The notes beneath the pieces were generated by a model. That model was given only the letters and a program-made list of their open reading frames with translations. It ran no database searches and was not told the origin of the DNA. DNA of 64,000 nt from Frankia casuarinae (GTDB lineage: Bacteria > Actinomycetota > Actinomycetes > Frankiales > Frankiaceae): assembly GCF_000013345.1 (NCBI RefSeq), contig NC_007777.1:4898001-4962000 (forward strand), in the 5' to 3' direction. The position numbers and the translations under genes were made by a program. Shown here piece after piece: positions 33,455-41,457 of this stretch (its first letter is position 1; every line of letters starts with the position of its first letter).

Positions 33455-34341
33455 GGCTCCGCCCCCGCGTGGATCGTCAGGTGTTCGTAACGTAGGACTA
33501 TACGGTGTGGCACACCATCGAAGTGGACCGTGGGAAGCGGAGCTGCCGAGATTCGGTCACCAGGCTTGAGGAGTGCGCAGTGACCGAGCCGGTAGCTCAG
33601 CAACACGGAGCCGTCTTCGAGTTGGTACCGCGCCGGATAGTAGAAGGCGTCGCGAGCCGCAGTCACCGCGAGACGATCCAGGGCTGCACCGGGACTGATC
33701 ATAGATCGTGCGCGGACGAGGGCAACGGTATCGGCATCAGAGCGGATAAGACGCGGATCAAGGTAGACCGAGCCGTCCAAATGCGGAAAATGCAGATGAT
33801 AAGGTCTTCCGGCTTTACGTCGGGGCACCGGGGGGAGCCTTGACTGAATCCTCTCCCACGCCTGCCGCCCTTGCTCTTCTCCGTAGACCACGAAATCGAT
33901 ATCGCCACGTTCCGTGGCCGGCTTGTACATCGCGGACCCGTAAATTCCCAGCGCGGCAGTGGAAACGCCAAGAATAGCTGCCAGATATTCTAATGTCTCC
34001 CGGTGCTCGTCGATCAACTGTGGATCCCGAGTGGAGAGCACACCCATAATCGCCCCCGATTCCACCCGTACCATTTTACCCAAGTTCGGCTGAAGTACTT
34101 CCGGTGCGATCCGTCCGACGATGTCGTCATGCTCTTTCCCGGGCAGGCTCAGAACGCGGCTCCACCGTCTACCCCAGAGGCTGAACCCGGTGCCATAGCC
34201 GACTTCGGCGGCATAAGCGACGAGGCCGTAGAGGTCCTTATCGATGCTGGCGATCTTCGCGATGAGTAAACCAGCGTCGGTGACCACGATCGAGCAGGCC
34301 GGAAGGGTCCGATGATCTATCGGAGCGCGAAGCGGTATCAC
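33451..34341 (-). CDS. minimal nucleotidyltransferase-domain protein
   Basis: 296 residues. The nucleotidyltransferase motif is explicit: GIYGSAMYKPATERGDIDFVVYG, with GS and DxD. Enzymes of this type transfer NMP to a small molecule, RNA or protein. It has ATGA overlaps on both sides (with 34338 upstream and 33454 downstream), so it is made in fixed ratio with a kinase and an unknown protein. The pairing of nucleotidyltransferase with APH-type kinase suggests a small-molecule or nucleotide modification pathway. Confidence 0.8.
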   Translation of the reverse strand: MIPLRAPIDHRTLPACSIVVTDAGLLIAKIASIDKDLYGLVAYAAEVGYGTGFSLWGRRWSRVLSLPGKEHDDIVGRIAPEVLQPNLGKMVRVESGAIMGVLSTRDPQLIDEHRETLEYLAAILGVSTAALGIYGSAMYKPATERGDIDFVVYGEEQGRQAWERIQSRLPPVPRRKAGRPYHLHFPHLDGSVYLDPRLIRSDADTVALVRARSMISPGAALDRLAVTAARDAFYYPARYQLEDGSVLLSYRLGHCALLKPGDRISAAPLPTVHFDGVPHRIVLRYEHLTIHAGAEP

Positions 34342-34955
34342 CGTGTCTCAACCGACGAGAGGATCGGTCGGGTTGGTCGCCGCCATCCCGCCAGCCAGCT
34401 CGACACCTGATCAGCCTCAATGACCTGGTAGACGATCTCGCAGAGAACGTCACCGTCGGTCTCTACCCGCACCTCATGCGGGACCCCGACCTTGCCGACC
34501 CCCAACGTCGGGCGTGCCGCGCACGTCACCACCGCAGCCGGCGGCGTGCACCGCTCCCGCAGCAGTCCCGCCACCACGAACGCCAACGCCATACGACCCG
34601 GCGGCGCTCCCGGCGGGCAGACCACCACAGAACCCACACGCGGCAGGCCGGCCATGCCCAGCGCAACCCGCACCAGTTCTGCCCGGGGCCTTTCGACGAA
34701 CTCCACGTCCGCCCGAAGCCCGCCGCCCGCCACTGGCCGAGGCCGGGATCCGACCAACACCCCTGCCACACCCGGCAGCGGTACGCGAGGGAACTCCACC
34801 ATCACTGAGCGGTCAGGACTCGCTTCGCCGTCCGAGTCGACGGTCACAGCCGTGACGATCCCCCCAGGGCCAGCGGCCAACGTGACTGCCGCACCTGGCA
34901 ACCGGACCGGCCTACAGGGTCGCGCCGCCTGAACGGCGCCGGTCGTATCTGCCAT
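34338..34955 (-). CDS. hypothetical protein between XRE regulator and nucleotidyltransferase
   Basis: 205 residues, no recognised domain; mostly beta-strand-like with many valines (VSAVVTCAARPTLGVGKVG-type segments). No signal peptide or membrane segment. It overlaps the nucleotidyltransferase start by 4 bp and follows the XRE gene by 42 bp. An operon member of unknown function. Confidence 0.65.
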   Translation of the reverse strand: MADTTGAVQAARPCRPVRLPGAAVTLAAGPGGIVTAVTVDSDGEASPDRSVMVEFPRVPLPGVAGVLVGSRPRPVAGGGLRADVEFVERPRAELVRVALGMAGLPRVGSVVVCPPGAPPGRMALAFVVAGLLRERCTPPAAVVTCAARPTLGVGKVGVPHEVRVETDGDVLCEIVYQVIEADQVSSWLAGWRRPTRPILSSVETR

Positions 34956-34997
34956 GCAGTGAAGGTAGAGCCACGGAGCGCATCCGGAGGGTACTGT

Positions 34998-36248
34998 CTA
35001 TACCCCCAACAGACCCACCTTCCGGGCCAGCTCGCTTGCCTGCTCCCGACGCCGTCCATCCCGCGCGTCCAGCTCTTCCAGAATGATCCGCCGCGCGTGG
35101 CCGTTGTACCGGATCGTCTCCGGCGCCGAGTCGTAGGCGTGATCGAGGAGACGAAGCGCTTCGTCGTACTTCCTGTCGATCTGGTAAGCCCGTGCTTGCT
35201 CGATCCAATGCCGCGCCTGCCGCGGATGGGACGGGATCACCGCCGCGCGCCACCGTTCCGCCTGTCGTACGCCCTCACCACTCTGTCGCAGCTCGACCGC
35301 AACCGTCACGGCGTGCGCGTGCATGACCGTCTGCGAAAACGACGTGACAGGATGAAAGTAGTCGTCCGGCAGTCGCCGCGCGACGGCGTCCGCCGCGTCC
35401 CAGTACCTCCAAGCGTTCCCGATCTCGCCACGCCGCGCCGCCGTGTAGCCGCTCTCGAACTGCAACGCTCCCCACAGCGCCGCCACGTCGTCAGTGGCGT
35501 CATCGCTGGACAGGCTGTCCCGCAGTAGCGCCGTCGCCTGACTGGCCACGACGTCCGCTGCATCCCAGTCCCCGGCCTCACGATGCGCCTGTGTCATCAG
35601 CCAGGCTGCCACCCCGACCGCATGCAGGTCGTCCGAGTCCAGCGCGGTCGAGACACCACGTTCCGCCACCCGCCAGACTAGATCCTGTGCGGGCTGGTAG
35701 GACACGAAAAACTGCGTCAGCGCGTACACCTCCGCCAACACGGCCAGCGCCGCACGGCGCTGCGGACCGTCCGCCTCCGCGCGGGCAGTGCGTTGCGCGT
35801 CATCCAGAAGCCCGGGCAACAGCCCCCCGAGAACCTCCCGATGATTCGGCGCCGCATGCCTCGCCCTCCAGGCCCAGGTCACCCGCCCCCGTAGATCTGC
35901 AACCGAGGGCGCAGGCTGATCGGCGGCTGAGACCGGCAACCTGTTGACAGCAGCCCGCACAGCAGTGAGCCGATCATGCCCTGGGCCGGAGAACAACACC
36001 ACCGGGATCGACTGACCACCCGTCAGTTCCGCAAGGTCACGCACCCTGAGTGCTTCCGCCAACCGAAGCAACATCGACAACTTCGGAGCAGCCAACCGAC
36101 CCGTCTCCACCGCCTTCACCCACGACGCCGAGCGACCGACCAGCCCGCCCAGAACCTCCCGCGTCATCCCCCGCCGCGTGCGCAGAACCTTCAGCCGTCG
36201 ACCGACGGACAGCGCGTCATCCGAACCCGTCCCGCCAACGATCGCCAT
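34998..36248 (-). CDS. XRE-family regulator with TPR-like C-terminus
   Basis: 416 residues. HTH at about residues 15-70 (LKVLRTRRGMTREVLGGLVG, SASWVKAVETGR), then alpha-helical repeats (EVYALTQFFVSYQPAQDLVW, AWLMTQAHREAGDWDAADVV). It heads the operon with the nucleotidyltransferase and kinase. The start at 36248 is 46 bp from the beginning of structured element copy 2, which is on the opposite strand, so the two may share a control region. Other XRE/TPR genes lie near copy 1 and copy 3 as well. Confidence 0.82.
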   Translation of the reverse strand: MAIVGGTGSDDALSVGRRLKVLRTRRGMTREVLGGLVGRSASWVKAVETGRLAAPKLSMLLRLAEALRVRDLAELTGGQSIPVVLFSGPGHDRLTAVRAAVNRLPVSAADQPAPSVADLRGRVTWAWRARHAAPNHREVLGGLLPGLLDDAQRTARAEADGPQRRAALAVLAEVYALTQFFVSYQPAQDLVWRVAERGVSTALDSDDLHAVGVAAWLMTQAHREAGDWDAADVVASQATALLRDSLSSDDATDDVAALWGALQFESGYTAARRGEIGNAWRYWDAADAVARRLPDDYFHPVTSFSQTVMHAHAVTVAVELRQSGEGVRQAERWRAAVIPSHPRQARHWIEQARAYQIDRKYDEALRLLDHAYDSAPETIRYNGHARRIILEELDARDGRRREQASELARKVGLLGV

Positions 36249-36468
36249 ACCAACTCCCTTCGCACGCAGCGAAAAACCCTTTGATGATGATCCTCGCTAA
36301 TTATCTCTACGGTTTCAAGGCCGCCCCTCCGGGGCGGCAACCCCCACATCCTGACCAAGCCGGACGTCGAGGCCGAGGGCGCCGCACACGCCACGCCGAA
36401 CAGGACCCCGGCCGGCCCGGCCGCGCACCGGGATGGGGCCCCGCCTCCCTCCGGTCGGCACCCCACCC

Positions 36469-36517
36469 GGGCGCGTCGGACCGGCCGCCCGTTCGTCGCG
36501 TCGGAGCGTCGCGGGTC
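36469..36517 (+). repeat. tandem degenerate octamer array in copy 2
   Basis: GGGCGCGT, CGGACCGG, CCGCCCGT, T, CGTCGCGT, CGGAGCGT, CGCGGGTC. Same phase and same inserted T as copy 1; two units differ. Confidence 0.75.
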
Positions 36518-36544
36518 CATTACCCCCGCGAGCGTGGGGACGAA

Positions 36545-36790
36545 AATACGCAACAGAGCGTGCGAATTTCAGGCTTTTTTTGAAGGGCGCCAGCGGCCGG
36601 CAGATCCACAGCCGCCGCACCAGTAAACGCAGCAGCCAGCACAAGACAGATCGCTTGAAAGATCGTCGGAGGCGCATCGTAGCCCGCGCATCCGGCCATA
36701 AGCGTGGCCAGAACGGCTAGAAAGCACCTTGCGACCGCACTTCGCGGAACGCGATCCCAAGGGCGCCGATACACCGGCTCATACTACAAG
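36545..36790. other. insert within the variable spacer of copy 2
   Basis: About 245 bp with lower GC than its surroundings and no match in copies 1 and 3. Read on the minus strand, part of it encodes a hydrophobic frame (CFLAVLATLMAGCAGY and ICLVLAAAFTGAAAVDL) that could be a piece of a small membrane protein; start and ribosome site are weak. Its left edge carries an inverted match to the junction motif at 37087-37112. Confidence 0.4.
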
Positions 36791-37086
36791 GCGCGAGCAT
36801 CTGTCAGGCAAGAGCAACGGGGCGCCGCCCCGGACCCCGGCCCTTCCTCTGGAGGAGGGGGAGCCGCCGCCGGTCACCAGGAGCCGGGCGCGCGGGACCG
36901 CTGATCTCCTCCGCCGGGCGGACACCCGAGGGGTTACCCCAGAACCTCCCGACCGTGCAAGAGCGCACGGCACCCAGCAGGCACGGCCGGAACGTCGGCG
37001 CTCTTGCACAGCCAGGAGAACCCGGGGTAAGGCGCAGCCTGCCCGCCCGACGGAGGAGATCAGCTCAGCCAGAAGTCCGTGAAAAA

Positions 37087-37112
37087 TGAAGTTCGCCAGC
37101 CTGTTGCGTGCA
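37087..37112 (+). other. shared truncation-junction motif, site 2
   Basis: Same 26-bp sequence as 6372-6396 with one change, directly after copy 2 and at the exact point where the flavin reductase frame breaks. An imperfect inverted match lies at 36548-36571 (ACGCAACAG, then GCGAATTTCA). It may be the terminal repeat of a mobile element that no longer has a transposase. Confidence 0.5.
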
Positions 37113-37481
37113 CCGGAACGATCCGTCCTCGAACTTGTCGCCGGTACTGCGCGCGAACCGCCTCGCCAGTTCGACGTGCCCTGGCCGGAGCATGTTGACG
37201 GTGAACCGGTCGCCGCCGCCGAACGCCGGATGGCAGCGTGCCGCCCGGGCCAGGCACACCGACACCAGCGGCGGCTCCAGGGACACCGCGCAGAACGAGC
37301 TCGCGGTGAACCCGTGCGGCGTGCGGGTTTCGCTCCGGGTGGTGACGATGACGACTCCGCTGGGGAAATGGGCCAGCGCCTCCCGGAGCTGGTCGGGGTC
37401 GGGGCCGGCGCCCCGAGCCACCGTCCCTGTCGCCGTGCGGGTGAGCGCTGGCATGCCTGTGCCGCCACCCGGGACGGTCAC
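37113..37481 (-). pseudogene. flavin reductase (ActVB/HpaC-like), C-terminus lost
   Basis: About 123 residues of a 165-175-residue family. FPSGVVIVTT, GFTASSFCAVSLEPPLVSVCL and FTVNMLRPG are standard flavin-binding segments. The frame then enters the junction motif and ends after about 15 unrelated codons. The GTG start overlaps the stop of the dehydratase (GTGA). An intact protein would supply FMNH2 to the two acyl-CoA-dehydrogenase-fold monooxygenases in this window. Confidence 0.85.
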
Positions 37482-38806
37482 GCCGCCTCCTCCAGGTCCG
37501 GGCGCCGCGTGATGCAGGTCAGCAGGGAACGCGCGCCGACGTTGACATGGTTGCCGTACGGCACGAAGCTCGTGAGCTGCGACACCGTCATCCAGACGAA
37601 GTCCGGCGGTACCTCGAGCGGGAAGTCCTCGTCGGCCTCGACGAGCTGGTACCGGTTCTCGGCGTGGTAGAAGCGTCCGCCCTCCTCCGAGTGCACCACG
37701 TCGACGAGGATCCGCTCGGGTGGCGCGGCGAGCACGAAGTCGAGGAACGGCGGCTGCTGGTCGCGACCGAGGCCGCGGTAGTTTTCTGGTGAGCAGTTGA
37801 CGGTGGGCGACATCTCCACGACGTCGCCCGTTCCGGGCTCAGTCCGGGCGTGCACCAGCAGGTGCCGGACGCCCTTGATCCACCTGGTCACGAAGGCGAT
37901 GACGCCCTGGCAGGTCGGCTGGAACATCGGCTGCGACCAGCTCATGACCTCACGGTTGCTGGCGCGGACGCTGACGCCGATGACGTTGAAGAACAGCTCC
38001 AGCTCGTGGGAGATCCGATCACTCGACCGGATCCAGTCCTTGACCTCCGACAGCCGGATGACCTGACGGTCGAGCCGATACCGCGCCTTGACCTCCGTGA
38101 ACCAGCTCAGCAGCTCGTGGGTGGTGTGCAACGCCTCGCCCCCACCGGTGTCGCCGGTGAGGAATGACATGCCGGACAGCACCGTCCGGGAGTCCATGTT
38201 GACGATGTTCTCCGCGTGCACCAGCTCCCGCAGCTGGGGTACGCTCAGCCAGCAGAAGTCGTCACGGACCTCGACATCGTCGTCCACCGCGACGATCATG
38301 TTCCGGTTTCGCTTGTTGAGGAACCACGAGCCCTGCTCGGACTGCAGGGAGTCGAAGACGACCCGTCCGGCCCGCGGCGCGAGGAAGTGCTCCAGGTAGG
38401 GCACCGAGCTTCCGCCGTGCACCCGGGTGTAATTGCTGCGGGTGGCCTGGACGGTGGGTGAGATCTGCAGCCCGTTGATGTTGCCCGGCTCCATCTTCGC
38501 CTGCATCAGGCAGTGCGGCACCCCGGCGAAGCTCTTGACCAGGATTCCGAGTATGCCGATCTCTGGCTGCAGGATGATCGGCTGGCTCCAGGTCGGCACC
38601 TCGCGGTGGTCCGTGGCGACCTCTATCCCCTCGATCGAGAAGAACTTCCCCGAACGATGCGAGAGATTCCCTGAATCACCGTCGAAGCCCCATCCGTCAA
38701 GCTGGTCGAGCGCGACGACGGATATCTGGTAGGTGTTCGCTTCAGCTCTCTGCTTGAACCATTCGTGGAAATCTGACAGCTGCTGGAACACGGGTCTTTC
38801 TCCCAT
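37478..38806 (-). CDS. NDP-hexose 2,3-dehydratase
   Basis: 442 residues from the ATG at 38806. The protein is an internal duplication of two roughly 200-residue halves, each with a WSQP motif (EVPTWSQPIIL, EVMSWSQPMF) and an MEPG/TEPG plus SPTV segment, as in TylX3/OleV-type enzymes. It removes the 2-hydroxyl of NDP-4-keto-6-deoxyglucose on the way to 2,6-dideoxysugars. It shares an operon with the truncated flavin reductase and is divergent from the sugar N-methyltransferase. Confidence 0.9.
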   Translation of the reverse strand: MGERPVFQQLSDFHEWFKQRAEANTYQISVVALDQLDGWGFDGDSGNLSHRSGKFFSIEGIEVATDHREVPTWSQPIILQPEIGILGILVKSFAGVPHCLMQAKMEPGNINGLQISPTVQATRSNYTRVHGGSSVPYLEHFLAPRAGRVVFDSLQSEQGSWFLNKRNRNMIVAVDDDVEVRDDFCWLSVPQLRELVHAENIVNMDSRTVLSGMSFLTGDTGGGEALHTTHELLSWFTEVKARYRLDRQVIRLSEVKDWIRSSDRISHELELFFNVIGVSVRASNREVMSWSQPMFQPTCQGVIAFVTRWIKGVRHLLVHARTEPGTGDVVEMSPTVNCSPENYRGLGRDQQPPFLDFVLAAPPERILVDVVHSEEGGRFYHAENRYQLVEADEDFPLEVPPDFVWMTVSQLTSFVPYGNHVNVGARSLLTCITRRPDLEEAA

Positions 38807-39109
38807 CGTCGACTTGATGCCTACGGATGGCAGGGCACATGTCGGGCGCTCGTCAGTCGAGGCCCAGTCTGGCCGGAGCGGCTTGAAGAGCCGCGGAGAC
38901 CCGCTCAAGAACCACTAAACCCGGTGCGTCGGGTGGCTGCGTGCGCCGGTGCGCGGCGGTGGGTGATGCCGCCGCGGGGCCGTCCCGGTGGTTCCGGCGT
39001 GCTGCCCAATCAAACGTCAAGCGTTCCTCCAGCGGTGTTTCGCAGAATACGGCAGAGCGGGCCGCGCCAGGAGCGGCCGGCGCCTGTGAATCCAGCGGAT
39101 GGGGTCGCC
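38807..39109. promoter_or_regulatory. divergent region between sugar genes
   Basis: 303 bp between the start of the 2,3-dehydratase and the chosen GTG of the N-methyltransferase. It should hold promoters for both. An open frame runs through it on the plus strand in phase with the methyltransferase, but it lacks similarity to the family and a good start. No palindrome noted. Confidence 0.4.
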
Positions 39110-39817
39110 GTGTACGAGGACAACCGAGCTGTCGAGATGTATGACGTCCTTTACCGCAGCCGGAAGGACTACGCGGCGGAGGCCCGGCGGGTCGCCGAGC
39201 TGGTCCGGACCCGCACGCCCGACGCACGCAGCCTGCTCGATGTGGCCTGCGGCACCGGAAACCACCTGGAGCACTTCGCGACGCTCTTCGCCGACGTAGC
39301 GGGGACCGACCTGTCGAAGCCGATGCTCTCGGTCGCCGGCCGGCGGCTCCCCGGCCGGCCGCTGCTGCAGGCCGACATGCGTAGCCTGTGGGTTGGCCGG
39401 ACCTTCGACGCGGTCGTCTGCATGTTCAGCTCCATCGGCTATCTGCGCACTTTCGAGGACCTGGCGGCCGCGCTGCGCTGCATGGCCTCGCACCTGTCGC
39501 CGGACGGCACCGTCGTCATCGAGCCGTGGTATTTTCCGGACACGTTTCTGGATGGTTATGTCGCGGCGCACGCGGTGTCCGAGGGAAACCGGGCGATAAC
39601 CCGTGTCTCCCACTCGACCCGCGTGGGTGACCAGACCCGCATGGAACTGCACTACCTGCTGGCCGGCGCCGACGGTGTCAGCCATATCAAGGAGATCGAC
39701 CTGCTGACCCTGTTCACCCGGGGCCAGTACGAGGAGGCGTTCGCCCAGGCGGACCTCAAGGCGGAGCTCATCGCCGTCGACGGTGGACCCGGGCTGTTCG
39801 TCGGCATTAGGGTCTGA
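39110..39817 (+). CDS. aminosugar N,N-dimethyltransferase (DesVI-like)
   Basis: 235 residues from the GTG at 39110 (VYEDNRAVEMYDVLYRSRKD), which matches the usual start of DesVI-type enzymes; longer starts are unsupported. SAM motif LLDVACGTGNHLEHF, then VCMFSSIGYL, VIEPWYFPDTF and the C-terminal GLFVGIRV. It methylates the 3-amino (or 4-amino) group of a TDP-deoxyaminosugar twice. With the 2,3-dehydratase it implies a dimethylamino-2,6-dideoxysugar. The aminotransferase and 4,6-dehydratase are not in the window. Confidence 0.9.
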   Translation: MYEDNRAVEMYDVLYRSRKDYAAEARRVAELVRTRTPDARSLLDVACGTGNHLEHFATLFADVAGTDLSKPMLSVAGRRLPGRPLLQADMRSLWVGRTFDAVVCMFSSIGYLRTFEDLAAALRCMASHLSPDGTVVIEPWYFPDTFLDGYVAAHAVSEGNRAITRVSHSTRVGDQTRMELHYLLAGADGVSHIKEIDLLTLFTRGQYEEAFAQADLKAELIAVDGGPGLFVGIRV

Positions 39818-39859
39818 CTGATTCGACGCGGACGATAGCACTGATAGAAAGGCGAGAAG

Positions 39860-40318
39860 ATGACGGTGTCCTCGGAGCTCCTCACCTCCGTTCCTTCGGC
39901 CGAGATCTATCACGAGATCCTGCAGTTCTACGCGGCGCAGATGAGCCTGCTGGACGGCGCCGACCCTGACCCGGACGGCTGGGTGCGCACGTTCACGGCC
40001 GACGCCGTCCTGGACTCGAACCTGCAGGACGCGCCGGATATAGGGCATGTGGCCATCCTTGGCTCGCTTCGGGATGGCGTAGCGCGTATCCATGCCGCCG
40101 GTCCGCTCGATATCCGGCACTGGCTCGGGATGCTCGACGTGCGGTGGCAGCCGGACGGCAGCGTACGCGCGCGCAGCTACGCTTTTCCGACCGTCACTCC
40201 GTATGGCGGCCCCTTGGCATTGCGCGGCCACGTGCGTTGCTTCGATCACCTCGTGCGCGGAGTGGACGGCTGGCGGGTCTGTCATCGCTATCTGGCGGCG
40301 GATAGTGAACCCCGGTGA
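39860..40318 (+). CDS. SnoaL/NTF2-like polyketide tailoring protein
   Basis: 152 residues, ATG at 39860 behind AAGGCGAGAAG. Head IYHEILQFYAAQMSLLDGAD and later FTADAVLDSN, IRHWLGMLDVRW are closely parallel to the homologue at 44653 (VRHWIGMLQVR). The role cannot be fixed beyond a polyketide-processing NTF2-fold protein. It follows the N-methyltransferase on the same strand by 42 bp. Confidence 0.75.
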   Translation: MTVSSELLTSVPSAEIYHEILQFYAAQMSLLDGADPDPDGWVRTFTADAVLDSNLQDAPDIGHVAILGSLRDGVARIHAAGPLDIRHWLGMLDVRWQPDGSVRARSYAFPTVTPYGGPLALRGHVRCFDHLVRGVDGWRVCHRYLAADSEPR

Positions 40319-40445
40319 GGTCCGCCGCCGGCCCTGGCCTGATGTCGGCGGCCGGACGGGGTCCACCTCCGGTGGGCGTCGTCCCGGAGCGGCCGTGCGC
40401 ACATCCTTCCCGAGGTGCCGGGGGCGCTCCCGGCGGGTTTTCAAA

Positions 40446-40492
40446 CGGAGCAAATCGCTCCGTCGGAGCCTATAACGGAGCGGATTACTCCG
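40446..40492. promoter_or_regulatory. paired TetR operators upstream of tetR
   Basis: Two 17-bp palindromes, CGGAGCAAATCGCTCCG (40446-40462) and CGGAGCGGATTACTCCG (40476-40492), centred 30 bp apart and just before the regulator start at 40512. The same palindrome type occurs twice before the reductase gene at 55359. Confidence 0.75.
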
Positions 40493-40511
40493 CAAGGGAT
40501 AGGATGCCGAC

Positions 40512-41219
40512 ATGGCCGGGCGCCCGACGCGTGCCCCGCGGCATGCGGAGGCGGAGCGCAACGACAGGGCGCTGCTCGATGCGGCTCGCCAGGTTCTGGC
40601 GGCTGACGGAGCCCATGCGTCGGTCGCCGCGATCGCTGCCCGCGCCGGCGTCGGGATCGGCAGTCTCTACCGGCGTTACCGCACCAAGGAAGAGCTGTTC
40701 CAACGGCTGTCGATGCTGTCGCTCGAAAGCTGGAACGCGGCCGCCGAGAGCGCCCTCGCCATCGACGACCCCTGGACGGGGCTGGCGGAGTTCGTCCGTG
40801 GCCGTATCGAGTTCGGCCAGGGCTCGCTCGCGCCGATCGCCGGCACCATCGAGGTGACCGAGCAGATGCAGGCCGCGGCGGACCTCGGCGACGAGCTGCT
40901 CGGTGCGCTGGTGGAGCGTGCCCGTCAGGCCGGGGTCCTACGGGGCGACGTATCCCATTTCGACGTCTCGCTGCTGATCGAGCAGCTCGGCCGGTCGCAC
41001 CTGCTGGAGCAGGTCCGCGGGCTCGCCCGTGACGATCTGTTCGCGGCGGCGGCCCAGGCCCGGGCCCGCATCATCGCGATCGCGCTGGACGGGCTGCGTG
41101 CCGAGAACGGTCCGGCCCGAGCATCGCTGCCCGGTAGCCCGCCGACCAGCCTGCTCTTCGACGAGCGCTGGGTACGCCGGCCGGCGTCCGGCGATGACGG
41201 TGACGATGCTCTCGACTGA
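40512..41219 (+). CDS. TetR-family regulator of the polyketide region
   Basis: 235 residues. N-terminal HTH: LLDAARQVLAADGAHASVAA, then IAARAGVGIGSLYRRYRTKEELF. The ligand domain is unassigned; an aromatic polyketide is likely from context. It probably represses itself through the paired operators at 40446-40492. The identical operator type at 55287-55337 indicates that it also controls the reductase-exporter operon there. The C-terminal tail is acidic and probably disordered. Confidence 0.88.
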   Translation: MAGRPTRAPRHAEAERNDRALLDAARQVLAADGAHASVAAIAARAGVGIGSLYRRYRTKEELFQRLSMLSLESWNAAAESALAIDDPWTGLAEFVRGRIEFGQGSLAPIAGTIEVTEQMQAAADLGDELLGALVERARQAGVLRGDVSHFDVSLLIEQLGRSHLLEQVRGLARDDLFAAAAQARARIIAIALDGLRAENGPARASLPGSPPTSLLFDERWVRRPASGDDGDDALD

Positions 41220-41457
41220 CCCACCAGCTCGTTCTCCGCATCGTCCGCCCGCGCTCGACCGAGCTTTCATCGGATCCCCAGCGAACCCTGGGCTGTCCGC
41301 GGCCGGACGTCCGGCGGCGCTGTAACCCCGCCTGTCAGCATTCCGGTCCGGGGGGAATCCGGTCCCGGTCGGATCCGCGAATTCTCCGCCTAACGCGATA
41401 CCGCCGGTCACTGCCGCTGCCCGGCGCCGCCATGACCGCATCGGGAATGGAGCGATC

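Larger units (their letters stand above)
36294..37066 (+). ncRNA. structured non-coding element, copy 2 (longest)
   Basis: Same order of parts as copy 1. The 5' half (36294-36517) is almost identical to copy 1 in the CTCCCTCCGGTCGGCACCCC block and octamers. The spacer is longer and holds foreign-looking sequence (about 36545-36790). The 3' domain is closed by a perfect 14-bp helix, 36900-36913 with 37051-37064. Inside are 36936-36940/37024-37028 and a 12-bp apical helix 36955-36966/36998-37009 (GTGCAAGAGCGC and complement). The apical helix differs from copy 1 by changes on both strands. It is transcribed divergently from the XRE operon if it is an RNA. Confidence 0.7.

Noticed and set aside
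36520-36774. Small membrane protein gene inside structured element copy 2
   Set aside because: Two hydrophobic stretches are visible, but the GTG start has no ribosome site and the C-terminal end runs into the element, so I list it only as an insert.
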